IMG/VR virus record: IMGVR_UViG_3300001450_009970
Location: 44,412-108,411 of that record
Source: a virus
Strand: one strand, 5' to 3'
Length of the DNA: 64,000 bases
Part shown: positions 23,942-31,790 of the stretch, piece by piece
Position numbering within the stretch: the first letter of the stretch is position 1
Layout of the letters: every line of letters starts with the position of its first letter
Translations under genes and position numbers: made by a program
The notes under the pieces: generated by a model
Told to the model about the DNA's origin: nothing
Seen by the model: the letters and a program-made list of their open reading frames with translations, nothing else
Database searches by the model: none

Positions 23942-24367
23942 TTAAAATTTTATTGCCAACGATACTTTATTTGATATTGCAAATCCCATTTTATCTAGAG
24001 TATCTATTGTCATTTGATAATAAATTAATTGAGTTTCTAATAATGATATAGTGAGAATTGTATCTTTTACATCAGCATCAATAAATTCATTGATTTCTGA
24101 TTGATTTAATTTAATATTGTAATTTGTCTTGTAATGAATATATCTTGTTCTTCGAGTTTCCCAGCTTTGAGCCTGTTGGCTTTTAACTATATTTTTCATT
24201 TCAACTAATTTATCCACTAATTGATGTCTATAAGAAAGCATTAAAACCTGTGCTTCAGATATATTATCTACATGGCGTATCATTGCAACAAGATCTTTTA
24301 CTGTATCATTCCACTTTTTCTTTTCCGCTTCAAGCTTTACTTCAAGCATTTCTTTTTTATTTTCCAT
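23942..24367 (-). CDS. uvsY: Recombination mediator (T4 UvsY-like)
   Basis: UvsY loads UvsX onto gp32-coated single-stranded DNA. This 141-residue, mostly helical basic protein (T4 UvsY has 137) ends with the family pattern. A charged aromatic middle (TRYIHYKTNYNIKLNQSEIN) leads to FIDADVKDTILTISLLETQL and then to DTLDKMGFAISNKVSLAIKF, comparable with IKSRGFAIKHIQDMRAF in T4. Position supports the call: it is encoded next to uvsW and downstream of primase. Its start overlaps the stop of the 61-residue gene by one base (24367). Confidence 0.82.
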   Translation of the reverse strand: MENKKEMLEVKLEAEKKKWNDTVKDLVAMIRHVDNISEAQVLMLSYRHQLVDKLVEMKNIVKSQQAQSWETRRTRYIHYKTNYNIKLNQSEINEFIDADVKDTILTISLLETQLIYYQMTIDTLDKMGFAISNKVSLAIKF

Positions 24368-24552
24368 TAGAATAATGAGTTTTTAGATTTCTTAATACCA
24401 ATCGACTTGGTCTTTTTAATAATTACTTTCTTAACAGGTTTTGACACTTCAAATTCACCACCATCATATTCTAATTTATCATCAAAATCAATAGGCATTT
24501 TGATTTTACGTTTTTTCTTTGGTGCATCTTCACCTTCTAGTATATTTATCAT
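24367..24552 (-). CDS. Small basic protein between primase and uvsY
   Basis: The 61-residue product has a lysine-rich centre and C-terminus (PKKKRKIKMPIDFDDKLEYD, then KKVIIKKTKSIGIKKSKNSLF). It overlaps the primase end by four bases and the uvsY start by one, so all three are translationally coupled. No domain is seen. The ending NSLF could be a clamp- or partner-binding tail, but this is speculation. A DNA- or RNA-binding accessory role fits its charge. Confidence 0.7.
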   Translation of the reverse strand: MINILEGEDAPKKKRKIKMPIDFDDKLEYDGGEFEVSKPVKKVIIKKTKSIGIKKSKNSLF

Positions 24553-25643
24553 ATATAGTATGAGTCGAATTTGTTATCACTAAAACAACCTTCTATGAGT
24601 TTAAATCCAGTGTCTTTTTTACGATAGCAATATAATAATAGATCGTTATAGTCTTTTATTTTTCTATCTGGGATTCCAGTAGTTTCAAAGAATTTCTTCC
24701 ATAAAAATACTTTCTTTTTTATTTTTAATTTGTCATTCATGATTCCTTTACCAACCTTATCATTATCAAAGAAATATCGAGTATTAGGATTGTCATCAAA
24801 CATTACAGTATTTTTACCAGCTCCTGATATTGCTATTGAATTTCTTGGAAATAAAAAATGATCCATAGGACCTTCAAATATAGTAAATTCTTTAGTAAAA
24901 TCACAATAAAACAATCCAAAATATAATGATAATGTGTTTATTTTTTCGATATCTTCAATACCAATAAGGGCATCAGAATCCTTTAAAACATCTTTATATA
25001 TTTTTTCTATTGTATAGCTTACATATTTAGCACCATAATATTTATCATTCATATTACGGACTTGATATCCAATCACGCGATCTTCAACCATGTTTAAAAT
25101 ATACAATTTATTTTTTCTTTGATCAAATAAGAAATTATCTACCTGTTTATGTAATAATCGACATTTTAAATAATTATATGCGCTATCCGTTTTCCAAAGT
25201 GGCCTTGCTCCTAGTGCCTTTCCTAATGTTACTTTATCTATGCTTAATTTATTTAATGATTCAAATACGCTAAATTTTAAAAAGTCCGCAGTAACTACTT
25301 CAACTTTATTTTCTTTAATATATTCTAAAACATTACTTAAATCACTTAAATTATTAAATCCCTGATCAAAATCTTTTAAAAGAGTTACTATGCTTGCATG
25401 TGGTTTTGAACAACCTGCATTATAACAATGAAACATTAATGTATTCCAATATAAATTACCACGTTTTTTATGCGATGAATCTGAATCACCACAATAAGGA
25501 CAAGCAAAATTTAATCTTCCATGCTTTTTATCGCATTGAGATTTAGATCCTGTAAATTCTTTAGATAACACAGTTTCAAGGGATCTTGTAATTTTATCCT
25601 GTATTTCTGTCGTTAATTTCATGTTTTTTGTAGATATTTCCAT
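24549..25643 (-). CDS. 61: DNA primase (T4 gp61)
   Basis: The primase makes RNA primers for the lagging strand and pairs with gp41. The 364-residue protein has an N-terminal zinc-binding domain: FACPYCGDSDSSHKKRG (CxxC near 48-51) and MFHCYNAGCSKP (CxxxxC near 72-77). A TOPRIM-like region follows, with TIFEGPMDHFLFPRNS near 265 (acidic ExPxD) and FFDNDKVGKG near 300. T4 gp61 has 342 residues. The annotated ATG (25643-25641) lies just after the terminator hairpin 25653-25680, whose T run ends four bases before it. An in-frame second ATG at residue 8 is a possible alternative start. Confidence 0.9.
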   Translation of the reverse strand: MEISTKNMKLTTEIQDKITRSLETVLSKEFTGSKSQCDKKHGRLNFACPYCGDSDSSHKKRGNLYWNTLMFHCYNAGCSKPHASIVTLLKDFDQGFNNLSDLSNVLEYIKENKVEVVTADFLKFSVFESLNKLSIDKVTLGKALGARPLWKTDSAYNYLKCRLLHKQVDNFLFDQRKNKLYILNMVEDRVIGYQVRNMNDKYYGAKYVSYTIEKIYKDVLKDSDALIGIEDIEKINTLSLYFGLFYCDFTKEFTIFEGPMDHFLFPRNSIAISGAGKNTVMFDDNPNTRYFFDNDKVGKGIMNDKLKIKKKVFLWKKFFETTGIPDRKIKDYNDLLLYCYRKKDTGFKLIEGCFSDNKFDSYYI

Positions 25644-25652
25644 AATGAAAAA

Positions 25653-25680
25653 ATGCCTAGGATTTTTAAGTCCTAGGCAT
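25653..25680 (-). terminator. Rho-independent terminator after gp32, abutting the primase start
   Basis: The arms ATGCCTAGGA (25653-25662) and TCCTAGGCAT (25671-25680) form a 10-bp stem with an 8-base loop. On the minus strand the stem is followed by a T run and then the primase ATG. It should end most gp32 transcripts, with some read-through into primase, uvsY and uvsW. Confidence 0.87.
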
Positions 25681-25696
25681 ATAGTTTAGATTAATA

Positions 25697-26638
25697 CTAT
25701 GCATTAAGTCCATTAAGGAAATCATCTAGATCATCCACTGGTTTAGCAGCATCATTAACTGCATCCAATGAAGCAACAGGATCCGGTGTCGGAGTTGATA
25801 CCGGTGTTGATACCGCAACAGGTTTAACAGCTTGATTTGATGATGCTATTGCATTATAAGAAGCACCTGGATTTGATGTATCAATATCACTTAAAACGCC
25901 TGTTAATTGAACATCTTTTTCAGCATCAATTGCCTTATATTCATACATTTTAATATTTGGCGTATCACTTAAATATGCTAATGCAACTTTTTGTGATTCT
26001 GGTGTTCTTTCAATTACCGTACCATCAATTGATAATGCTGTTTTACTATCACCGAATTTACATTCATCATAATTCCAGTAACCACCTTTGACAGTAACTT
26101 TAATATTGAAGTTTTTACCTTCATATAAATCAAATACGTTACAAGGTTCTTGGCCCATTGCCATATCTTCTTTAGAAGGAGTAGTTTGTGCATCAACAAT
26201 TTTCTTGATTGTTTTTGGATAACGATAAACCTGAATTGTTCCTTCCATTTCTGGATTTTGAGGATCTTTTATGATTTGAACCAATGAGAAATAATATTCC
26301 TTTCTTTGTAATCTTTCAGCAGCTTTTTGATCCGCAGCAGATTTTGATTTTGAAAGTTTATAATATAAATCAGCAATTCTACATTTTTCATCCCATGAAA
26401 TAGATTTAGGTGAATCATAATATGATCCGTTTCCTGAACTATCTTCTAGCCAATAGGTAAATTTCTTGATTGCAGATTGTTTTGGATTTTCGACTCTAGG
26501 TAAGAATCTTACGACAGCTCGATAAATGTTGTCTTTTCCGTTTTTAGGATCAGGCTTATATAGCTGATTTCCTTTTGATTGAATTTCTTCCGTTTGAAAG
26601 TCTTCCAGTTTTAAATTGAAAATGTCTTGATTTTCCAT
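25697..26638 (-). CDS. 32: Single-stranded DNA-binding protein (T4 gp32-like)
   Basis: Gp32 coats single-stranded DNA and organises replication, recombination and repair. The 313-residue protein has the order of T4 gp32 (301): a basic N-terminal segment, FLPRVENPK, YYFSLVQIIKDPQNPEMEG, a core NVFDLYEGKNFNIKVT and GYWNYDECKF, and a Pro/Ala/Ser-rich linker. It ends in an acidic protein-interaction tail (DDLDDFLNGLNA). The zinc-binding H/C cluster of T4 gp32 (CPVC type) is absent; that region reads YYDSPKSISWDEKCRIAD. It has a 160-base leader with repeats and a distant late-promoter motif, and a strong terminator after the stop, so it is probably made in large amounts from its own transcript. 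Confidence 0.92.
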   Translation of the reverse strand: MENQDIFNLKLEDFQTEEIQSKGNQLYKPDPKNGKDNIYRAVVRFLPRVENPKQSAIKKFTYWLEDSSGNGSYYDSPKSISWDEKCRIADLYYKLSKSKSAADQKAAERLQRKEYYFSLVQIIKDPQNPEMEGTIQVYRYPKTIKKIVDAQTTPSKEDMAMGQEPCNVFDLYEGKNFNIKVTVKGGYWNYDECKFGDSKTALSIDGTVIERTPESQKVALAYLSDTPNIKMYEYKAIDAEKDVQLTGVLSDIDTSNPGASYNAIASSNQAVKPVAVSTPVSTPTPDPVASLDAVNDAAKPVDDLDDFLNGLNA

Positions 26639-26798
26639 AATACACTTTAGTTAATTTGATTATTTAATTTGTTTTATTACTCTTGATTTACTTTGTTTCA
26701 CTTTCCTTTAATTCATTCTATCTCCTTATTACATTAAAATTACACTTTATTACTCTTTACATTATTATATATCTATCCCCTTATTGATTGTACTGGAA
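26639..26798 (-). promoter_or_regulatory. Long gp32 leader with repeated AAGAGTAATAA elements
   Basis: This 160-base gap is the longest gene-free stretch of the window. The 11-base sequence AAGAGTAATAA (minus strand) occurs twice, at 26747-26757 and 26674-26684, and a partial copy GTAATAAGGAG lies between. The element AGTGAAACAA (26693-26702) is also found in the clamp leader. T4 gp32 represses its own translation by binding an A/U-rich unstructured leader. These repeats could serve a similar purpose, which is inference. Confidence 0.5.
26765..26773 (-). promoter_or_regulatory. Late-promoter-like motif GATATATAA upstream of gp32
   Basis: The minus strand reads GGATAGATATATAATAATGT. It lies 126 bases before the gp32 start codon, far more than the usual 16-23, leaving a long leader. 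Confidence 0.6.
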
Positions 26799-27863
26799 TT
26801 ATTTCAATAATTTTTTAACTAATTTATCACCACGTCTTGAATGTTCAAAGGCTTTATCTCTTGCCTGCTTTGCAGTTTTTGTAACCGCTTTATCAAATTT
26901 CACTTTATTGCGAACCTTTTCATTACGATCAAGAAAGTCTTCCTTAATTGAATCTAATAATTCACGACCAGTATCAACTTTTAATTTACCACCTAAAGCA
27001 TTATTCAAATCCATAGTTGCAGCAAATCCTTTGATTCCATTAGCTATATTTTCAAGTGTCATATCTTTGGCATTCAATCCAGGAGTCTTCTTTAAAATTG
27101 AATCTATCTTAAAGTTTTTAATATCTATATCATTATAAACAGCTAAAAATTTAGCAACATCAAGAAAAAGAGTTTTTGGATTAGATGTAATCTGTATAAT
27201 TTTAACATCCTTTCTATTTGAAAATGGAATCAATAATTCATCACGGGTCTTAGCAATAACGCCAAATTTAGCAAGATTTATGTCAAGTATTTTTGCGAAT
27301 GATGAAAATAAATTTCCAGTTACAAATCCTTTAAGATTGTATTCTGGTGTATATCTCATTTGCATCCATTCTTTATATGAAGGAAATCCAAATACAAAAT
27401 CTATTTGAACATGAACATCAGGCTCTATTTCAAATATCAATCCACTTGAACCTTTAACAAAATCCATGTATTCATCTTCTGGAATATTTTTAGGTTTTTT
27501 AGCTTCTACATAATCACCAATCAGTCTTCTATATTTTCTTTCTATTTTACCTGAATCTGCTCTAAATTCTTCAAATGATGGATATTCATTTCCAGGTAAA
27601 ATTACCAGATAATCAACATCGCCATAAATTCTATCAGGGGTTTCTTCTAGATCTCTATCAACATATCCACTTGAACCATTAGCTTCTACAAATTCTATAG
27701 GAGCTTCACCTTTTGATTCCAGCCATTTATTAAGATTCTTTCCAAATGCCTCAAATTGCTTTATTGATTTTTTAACTAGAATTGGATTTAAAACTGTATT
27801 CTGTGTCTTAGTAGTTTGCCATCCTCCTTCATTCAAGAATTCATTGAATCTTTTAAATTTCAT
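26799..27863 (-). CDS. Capsid-tagged nucleotidyltransferase-fold protein (second of two)
   Basis: The 354-residue protein begins MKFKRFNEFLNEGGWQ, with a candidate cut after LNE (residue 12). The nucleotidyltransferase core shows FVEANGSSGYVDRDLEE (GSSGY 63-67), catalytic aspartates D82 and D84 in YGDVDYLVI, and the third acidic strand VHVQIDFVFGFPSY near 150. The C-terminal 100 residues are basic and helical (KFDKAVTKTAKQARDKAFEH). The order of motifs matches the tagged enzyme at 20560-21489, so they are likely paralogues with diverged ends. It has its own late-promoter-like motif 21 bases upstream. Confidence 0.8.
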   Translation of the reverse strand: MKFKRFNEFLNEGGWQTTKTQNTVLNPILVKKSIKQFEAFGKNLNKWLESKGEAPIEFVEANGSSGYVDRDLEETPDRIYGDVDYLVILPGNEYPSFEEFRADSGKIERKYRRLIGDYVEAKKPKNIPEDEYMDFVKGSSGLIFEIEPDVHVQIDFVFGFPSYKEWMQMRYTPEYNLKGFVTGNLFSSFAKILDINLAKFGVIAKTRDELLIPFSNRKDVKIIQITSNPKTLFLDVAKFLAVYNDIDIKNFKIDSILKKTPGLNAKDMTLENIANGIKGFAATMDLNNALGGKLKVDTGRELLDSIKEDFLDRNEKVRNKVKFDKAVTKTAKQARDKAFEHSRRGDKLVKKLLK

Positions 27864-27884
27864 AATAAATATATTTTTTCTAAA

Positions 27885-27893
27885 TTATATATC
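27885..27893 (-). promoter_or_regulatory. Late-promoter-like motif GATATATAA
   Basis: The minus strand reads TCATAGATATATAATTTAGA. It ends 21 bases before the start of 26799-27863. The 95 bases between it and the RuvC-like stop codon (27894-27988) hold no gene and no convincing hairpin. Confidence 0.65.
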
Positions 27894-27988
27894 TATGAAA
27901 AATTAAGTTAAAATAATTCTTATAATTGAAACATATCTGCCTCGATTGAATATAATAATTATCAGTTGTGTTAAGGAATTTAGTATAT

Positions 27989-28633
27989 TTAAGAGTGACT
28001 ATAATCTGTCACTAGTTTTCTAAGAATTGCGAATGAATCGACTAGATCGTCGAAGGGTTTTGCTGGATCGGCACCATCTAATATTTCCAGTGAAGAACAA
28101 TGTTTCCAGATCGCATCTTTACATAATCTTTTATCATCAACATTTAAGAATGATTCAAACATCTTGTTTTTACCACAGTTACCCTTGCCAGTAAAATCCT
28201 TTTTTATTTCAGACGGTGAATAAACCTTTATTTCTGTAATTCCTGCAGTAACCAGTAAAGATTTTAAAGTAGAATTATATGCAATTAAATCTATGAATGA
28301 TCGTCCTTTAGATCCATAAGAGAATCCTTCAAATGCGACAATAATTCTATCGTCCTTGCCTGCAATATCCTTGATTTTTTCTATGATTTTTTGTGCTATT
28401 CCGTAAGCATTATTAATCTTGTATTCCTGTTCATCTGAATATGACGTCTTAGGAACCTTACGTTCATAGCTTTCTATATGAACATTTTTAAAATCTTTAA
28501 TTATATTATGCTGTATGAAAGGCTTGTTGCCATATTTGACATTAGCGGCAAAATTCAACCAAATGAATTTGTCGTTTTTTAAAATAGTAACGCCAGTTGA
28601 ATTAATAGAAAAATCTATTCCTACATATATCAT
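27989..28633 (-). CDS. RuvC-like Holliday junction resolvase
   Basis: The 214-residue protein has an RNase H-like core with the RuvC acidic tetrad: D7 in YVGIDFSINSTGV, E102 in VAFEGFSYGSKG, and D195/D196 with D199 in KPFDDLVDSFAIL. The KKDFTGKGNCGKNKM segment near 145 matches the TGxGxAxKxxM stretch of RuvC nucleases. It should cut four-way junctions and resolve replication intermediates before packaging, the job of endonuclease VII (gp49) in T4. It follows the glycine-zipper gene by 10 bases and shares its late promoter. Confidence 0.82.
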   Translation of the reverse strand: MIYVGIDFSINSTGVTILKNDKFIWLNFAANVKYGNKPFIQHNIIKDFKNVHIESYERKVPKTSYSDEQEYKINNAYGIAQKIIEKIKDIAGKDDRIIVAFEGFSYGSKGRSFIDLIAYNSTLKSLLVTAGITEIKVYSPSEIKKDFTGKGNCGKNKMFESFLNVDDKRLCKDAIWKHCSSLEILDGADPAKPFDDLVDSFAILRKLVTDYSHS

Positions 28634-28643
28634 TTAAATAATT

Positions 28644-28994
28644 TTAAAAGAATTTCTTACCCATAGAAGAACCTAATGCAGCTCCAACTAATCGTGAAGT
28701 TAATAGATCGTAAAATACACCAGATTTAATTCCTAATGCTTTAGCAATCATTTTACCTACAGATTTTCCTAATGCAAATCCAGTAAGTCCACCTAGTAAC
28801 GATCCAAAGATACCTTCATTGGTAAGCTCATGTTCCAATTGTTCCAGAGTCATTTCACTTTCAATAAATCTTTGATATGCCTGTTCAACCAGTAACTCTT
28901 CTTCGGCTGTAATTCCCTCAGTAAGATTTTCCTTGAACGATGGAATTAAATCTAATTCTTTATCTTCATTAATTAATTCTTGAAATGTTTTCAT
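28644..28994 (-). CDS. Capsid-tagged precursor of a glycine-zipper membrane peptide
   Basis: The 116-residue protein starts MKTFQELINEDKELD, very close to the T4 IPIII tag MKTYQEFIAE, with a cut candidate after INE (residue 10). A second is LTE|G at 26 and a less typical one TNE|G at 60. Residues 61-116 form a hydrophobic glycine zipper (GIFGSLLGGLTGFALGKSVG, then RLVGAALGSSMGKKFF). Such zippers insert in membranes and oligomerise. Release of this part in the mature head would give a peptide that could act on the host membrane during DNA entry; that is inference. The late motif 29011-29019 is 16 bases upstream. Confidence 0.8.
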   Translation of the reverse strand: MKTFQELINEDKELDLIPSFKENLTEGITAEEELLVEQAYQRFIESEMTLEQLEHELTNEGIFGSLLGGLTGFALGKSVGKMIAKALGIKSGVFYDLLTSRLVGAALGSSMGKKFF

Positions 28995-29010
28995 GGTCTG
29001 TATAATTTAT

Positions 29011-29019
29011 TTATATATC
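29011..29019 (-). promoter_or_regulatory. Late-promoter-like motif GATATATAA with a full TATAAATA
   Basis: The minus strand reads AAAAGATATATAAATAAATT. It ends 16 bases before the start of 28644-28994 and should drive the glycine-zipper and RuvC-like genes. Confidence 0.72.
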
Positions 29020-29021
29020 TT

Positions 29022-29588
29022 TTAGTCTACGTCTAGCGAAGATTCAAATGTGTTATATGTGAATGTGCATTCAAAAGTACTAAATTCACGAATATTATTT
29101 GCATAGGATAATTCAAATTCACTCATACCAGTAAATAATACATTAGTAAATTTTGCAGTATACATGATTATTCCATTATCATCCAGTATTCTAACAGGTA
29201 TGTCACACGTATATGTCTGTCCAGCCTTATAGTAATATTCATAGATTTCATCCATTATCCAATAATTAAAATATCCGTTAAGCATTTTAAATGTTATTGT
29301 GAATGTTTTTTCTCTTAAATTCTGTCTATGGATCGATGACCTAAATGATCGAGTTCTTCCACGAGATTCAGGATCTCTATCGTTTTTGGCATGTGTTTGT
29401 TCAACCGGATCATAAGATTTTGGCGGAATAGTAATACTTTGAATAGTCAGATTTATTAGTTCTGGAATACTCTTTACTATATTTGGCAATCTTTCATGAT
29501 AAGGCTTGTACTTATCAGAAATATGCTTTGGAATAAATGCCTTAGGTATCTCAACTCTAAACGCATCCTGTTGACTATCTAAATACAT
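29022..29588 (-). CDS. Tail-tube-fold structural protein (gp19-like superfamily)
   Basis: The 188-residue protein has the alternating strands of a contractile-tail tube or tube-initiator protein: NLTIQSITIPPKS, KTFTITFKMLNGYFNYWIMD, and near the end FTGMSEFELSYANNIREFST then FECTFTYNTFE. The last pattern (strand, Asn-Asn-x-x-E-F, strand with YN/YW) is common to gp19-type tube proteins. T4 gp19 has 163 residues. Whether it is the main tube subunit or a baseplate tube piece (gp48/gp54) cannot be told. It is the last gene of the long tail operon, four bases after its neighbour. Confidence 0.55.
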   Translation of the reverse strand: MYLDSQQDAFRVEIPKAFIPKHISDKYKPYHERLPNIVKSIPELINLTIQSITIPPKSYDPVEQTHAKNDRDPESRGRTRSFRSSIHRQNLREKTFTITFKMLNGYFNYWIMDEIYEYYYKAGQTYTCDIPVRILDDNGIIMYTAKFTNVLFTGMSEFELSYANNIREFSTFECTFTYNTFESSLDVD

Positions 29589-29591
29589 AAT

Positions 29592-31790
29592 TTATTTCCA
29601 TTTGTTTCCACCTTTCTTAACTGTCTGTGCATTAATAGCTACATCCGCTTCTATTTGCGTAGTCGATTCAGGTCGTTTCTTTTTATTACCAGCACTAGTA
29701 ATTCCTCTAGATTGTTTGAATTCTGAAATTACCTTGTCTAGTTCTGTTTGATTATCCGCATCAGTTTTATAATTATCTGTATATTGCGGATCATTTACAT
29801 TAGGAGCTTTTGGCTCAATAATTTCATTATCACTAGTTCCAATATTATTTTCTAGATTGAATATTCTTCTCTTATATTGCGATAAAACTACAGATACTTT
29901 ATTTATGTAATTCTTTAATTCTTCTTCAGCTAATCTTTTTTCAATAATAGTATCTTCAGCAGATTTTAATTTTTTACTGGTTTCTAGATTATCATTTCTT
30001 AATGATCGAATTGCGTTATTTAAATTTTTATCTATTTGATCTGTGCCAGGTCCTGTATATTTAGCTTTGTAAACTACAGTCTCAGGTCCACCTCCTTCAG
30101 GTTTTGCAGATACATAAAGCATTTCATTTGAAGATCCGACAAGTTCTTTAGCTTTGTCCGCAGCAATCTTAAATATGACTTCACCTTTTGATTTATTAGC
30201 TCCTGAATTATCCAGTTCAGCTATATCAAATTTCTTATCATTATTTGAGAAAAATTGAAGTGTTAATTTTCCAATTCCATTTAAATTCATTTGAGTTTTT
30301 TGACCTAGTTTATCATCAGTATAAATTATGAATCTATAATAAGAATCAGTTCTATTTATGTCTAGGAATAATTCTCCTTGACCATGAATTTCCGTGTCAT
30401 TAATTGATGCATTTTCTTTTGCAACAAATATAGTTTCACCATTTACAACTCGTTGAAATACTGTATCACTAGATAATCCAACATTAGCTGTATTTATAAA
30501 TGATGTCACATATTTAGTATATCCAGAAGCCTTAACTAGAGATTCATCTGCAGTTAATTCACTTCCAACCTGTAATGTTTTTTGAATTATATTATTATAA
30601 ACATTTGCAATAATAGGATTAGTTCCAATATTTAATTTATTTAAATTTTTTGCATATTTCATTACATCAGTATTAATCTTAGTTGCTTTCTTCCAGATCT
30701 GAGTATTATCATTTCTATTATATAGTCTAGCAACATAATCAATCCGGTAGCTTACTGCAACAGAGCCATTTTTTATAATAGGTCTAAATGTTATTGCTTC
30801 ATCAAAACTATCTATTTGAGCAATCTGTAAATCTTGAGTCTTGGTAAAACCTGTACTTGGAATCTGTTCAAATACTGCAATATCATGCAAAATAATATAG
30901 TCACCGCCGTCGTTATTTAATCCAATTATATAGTTTTCAATATTTAATAAATTATAAAGAGGTTGTAATTGATAGTAATCTCCGTCTGCTGCTTCCTCAA
31001 CAGATGCAGTAACACCGCTAAATTGATCGGTTTTATTTAATGAGATAGTATCCTGATAATATGAATATAAAAATGTATTTCCATTTATTACTTCAACCTT
31101 TTCAATAAATCCAAATTTAAATGTAATAGGTTTTGTTAATGAATATCCAATTGGTGATATTTTATAGGCTGCAAAATCATTAGAACCACCAGCAACATAA
31201 TCTGCCTGATAGTCAGAAATTAAATTAACTAATGCTGGAATTTCTATATGAATAAATGATGTATATTGTCTTCCTGCAAATAAAAATGGTGATGCATTTA
31301 ATTGTGCATAATTATCTTCTTCAAGATATGCAATAGATCCAAGAATCTGTCTATTATTTTGTGCATCATCAATACTGGCTTCAAGAATTAATCCTTCATT
31401 CTGCTCAAAATTAAATCCTTGAGTAAAATGTAAAATAATTTTATCATATACAATAAAGTCTGCTGTCGTAGGACTATTAGGTAAACTTGCAGTAGATGTT
31501 AAATTAGTATCTATATCATTATAAGCACTAATCCCATCTATATTTAAATATGCATATTTTCCGGTAGTTTGATCTATAAGAGTAGCAGCTCTATCTCTAA
31601 CATTATTAGTAGTAGCTTCGGCTCCATCAGTATTAAAAAAATGATCAACTCCAGTATAAGCATTAGCCATTTTTAAAATACCTAAAGTACTGGTATTTCG
31701 ACGATGTGATGCTAGATCTGCTTGATCTGCATATTGGTATTCCATCAATACTGATGAAGATAATTGTATAAATTTAGAGCTAGCTGCCAT
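29592..31790 (-). CDS. Large virion structural protein with coiled-coil C-terminus
   Basis: The 732-residue protein is not recognised. Residues 1-560 are beta-rich and fibre- or baseplate-like (DFIVYDKIILHFTQGFNFEQ; RTDSYYRFIIYTDD). Residues 590-660 form a coiled coil (NLETSKKLKSAEDTIIEKRL), and the tail is basic (KGGNKWK). Its start overlaps the stop of the membrane-anchored protein gene by one base (31790). Its place among fibre genes supports a tail role. Confidence 0.7.
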   Translation of the reverse strand: MAASSKFIQLSSSVLMEYQYADQADLASHRRNTSTLGILKMANAYTGVDHFFNTDGAEATTNNVRDRAATLIDQTTGKYAYLNIDGISAYNDIDTNLTSTASLPNSPTTADFIVYDKIILHFTQGFNFEQNEGLILEASIDDAQNNRQILGSIAYLEEDNYAQLNASPFLFAGRQYTSFIHIEIPALVNLISDYQADYVAGGSNDFAAYKISPIGYSLTKPITFKFGFIEKVEVINGNTFLYSYYQDTISLNKTDQFSGVTASVEEAADGDYYQLQPLYNLLNIENYIIGLNNDGGDYIILHDIAVFEQIPSTGFTKTQDLQIAQIDSFDEAITFRPIIKNGSVAVSYRIDYVARLYNRNDNTQIWKKATKINTDVMKYAKNLNKLNIGTNPIIANVYNNIIQKTLQVGSELTADESLVKASGYTKYVTSFINTANVGLSSDTVFQRVVNGETIFVAKENASINDTEIHGQGELFLDINRTDSYYRFIIYTDDKLGQKTQMNLNGIGKLTLQFFSNNDKKFDIAELDNSGANKSKGEVIFKIAADKAKELVGSSNEMLYVSAKPEGGGPETVVYKAKYTGPGTDQIDKNLNNAIRSLRNDNLETSKKLKSAEDTIIEKRLAEEELKNYINKVSVVLSQYKRRIFNLENNIGTSDNEIIEPKAPNVNDPQYTDNYKTDADNQTELDKVISEFKQSRGITSAGNKKKRPESTTQIEADVAINAQTVKKGGNKWK

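Noticed and set aside
26639-26798. A tRNA or small RNA gene in the gp32 leader
   Set aside because: No cloverleaf or stable hairpin is visible; the region is A/T-rich and unstructured. I saw no tRNA in any gap of the window.
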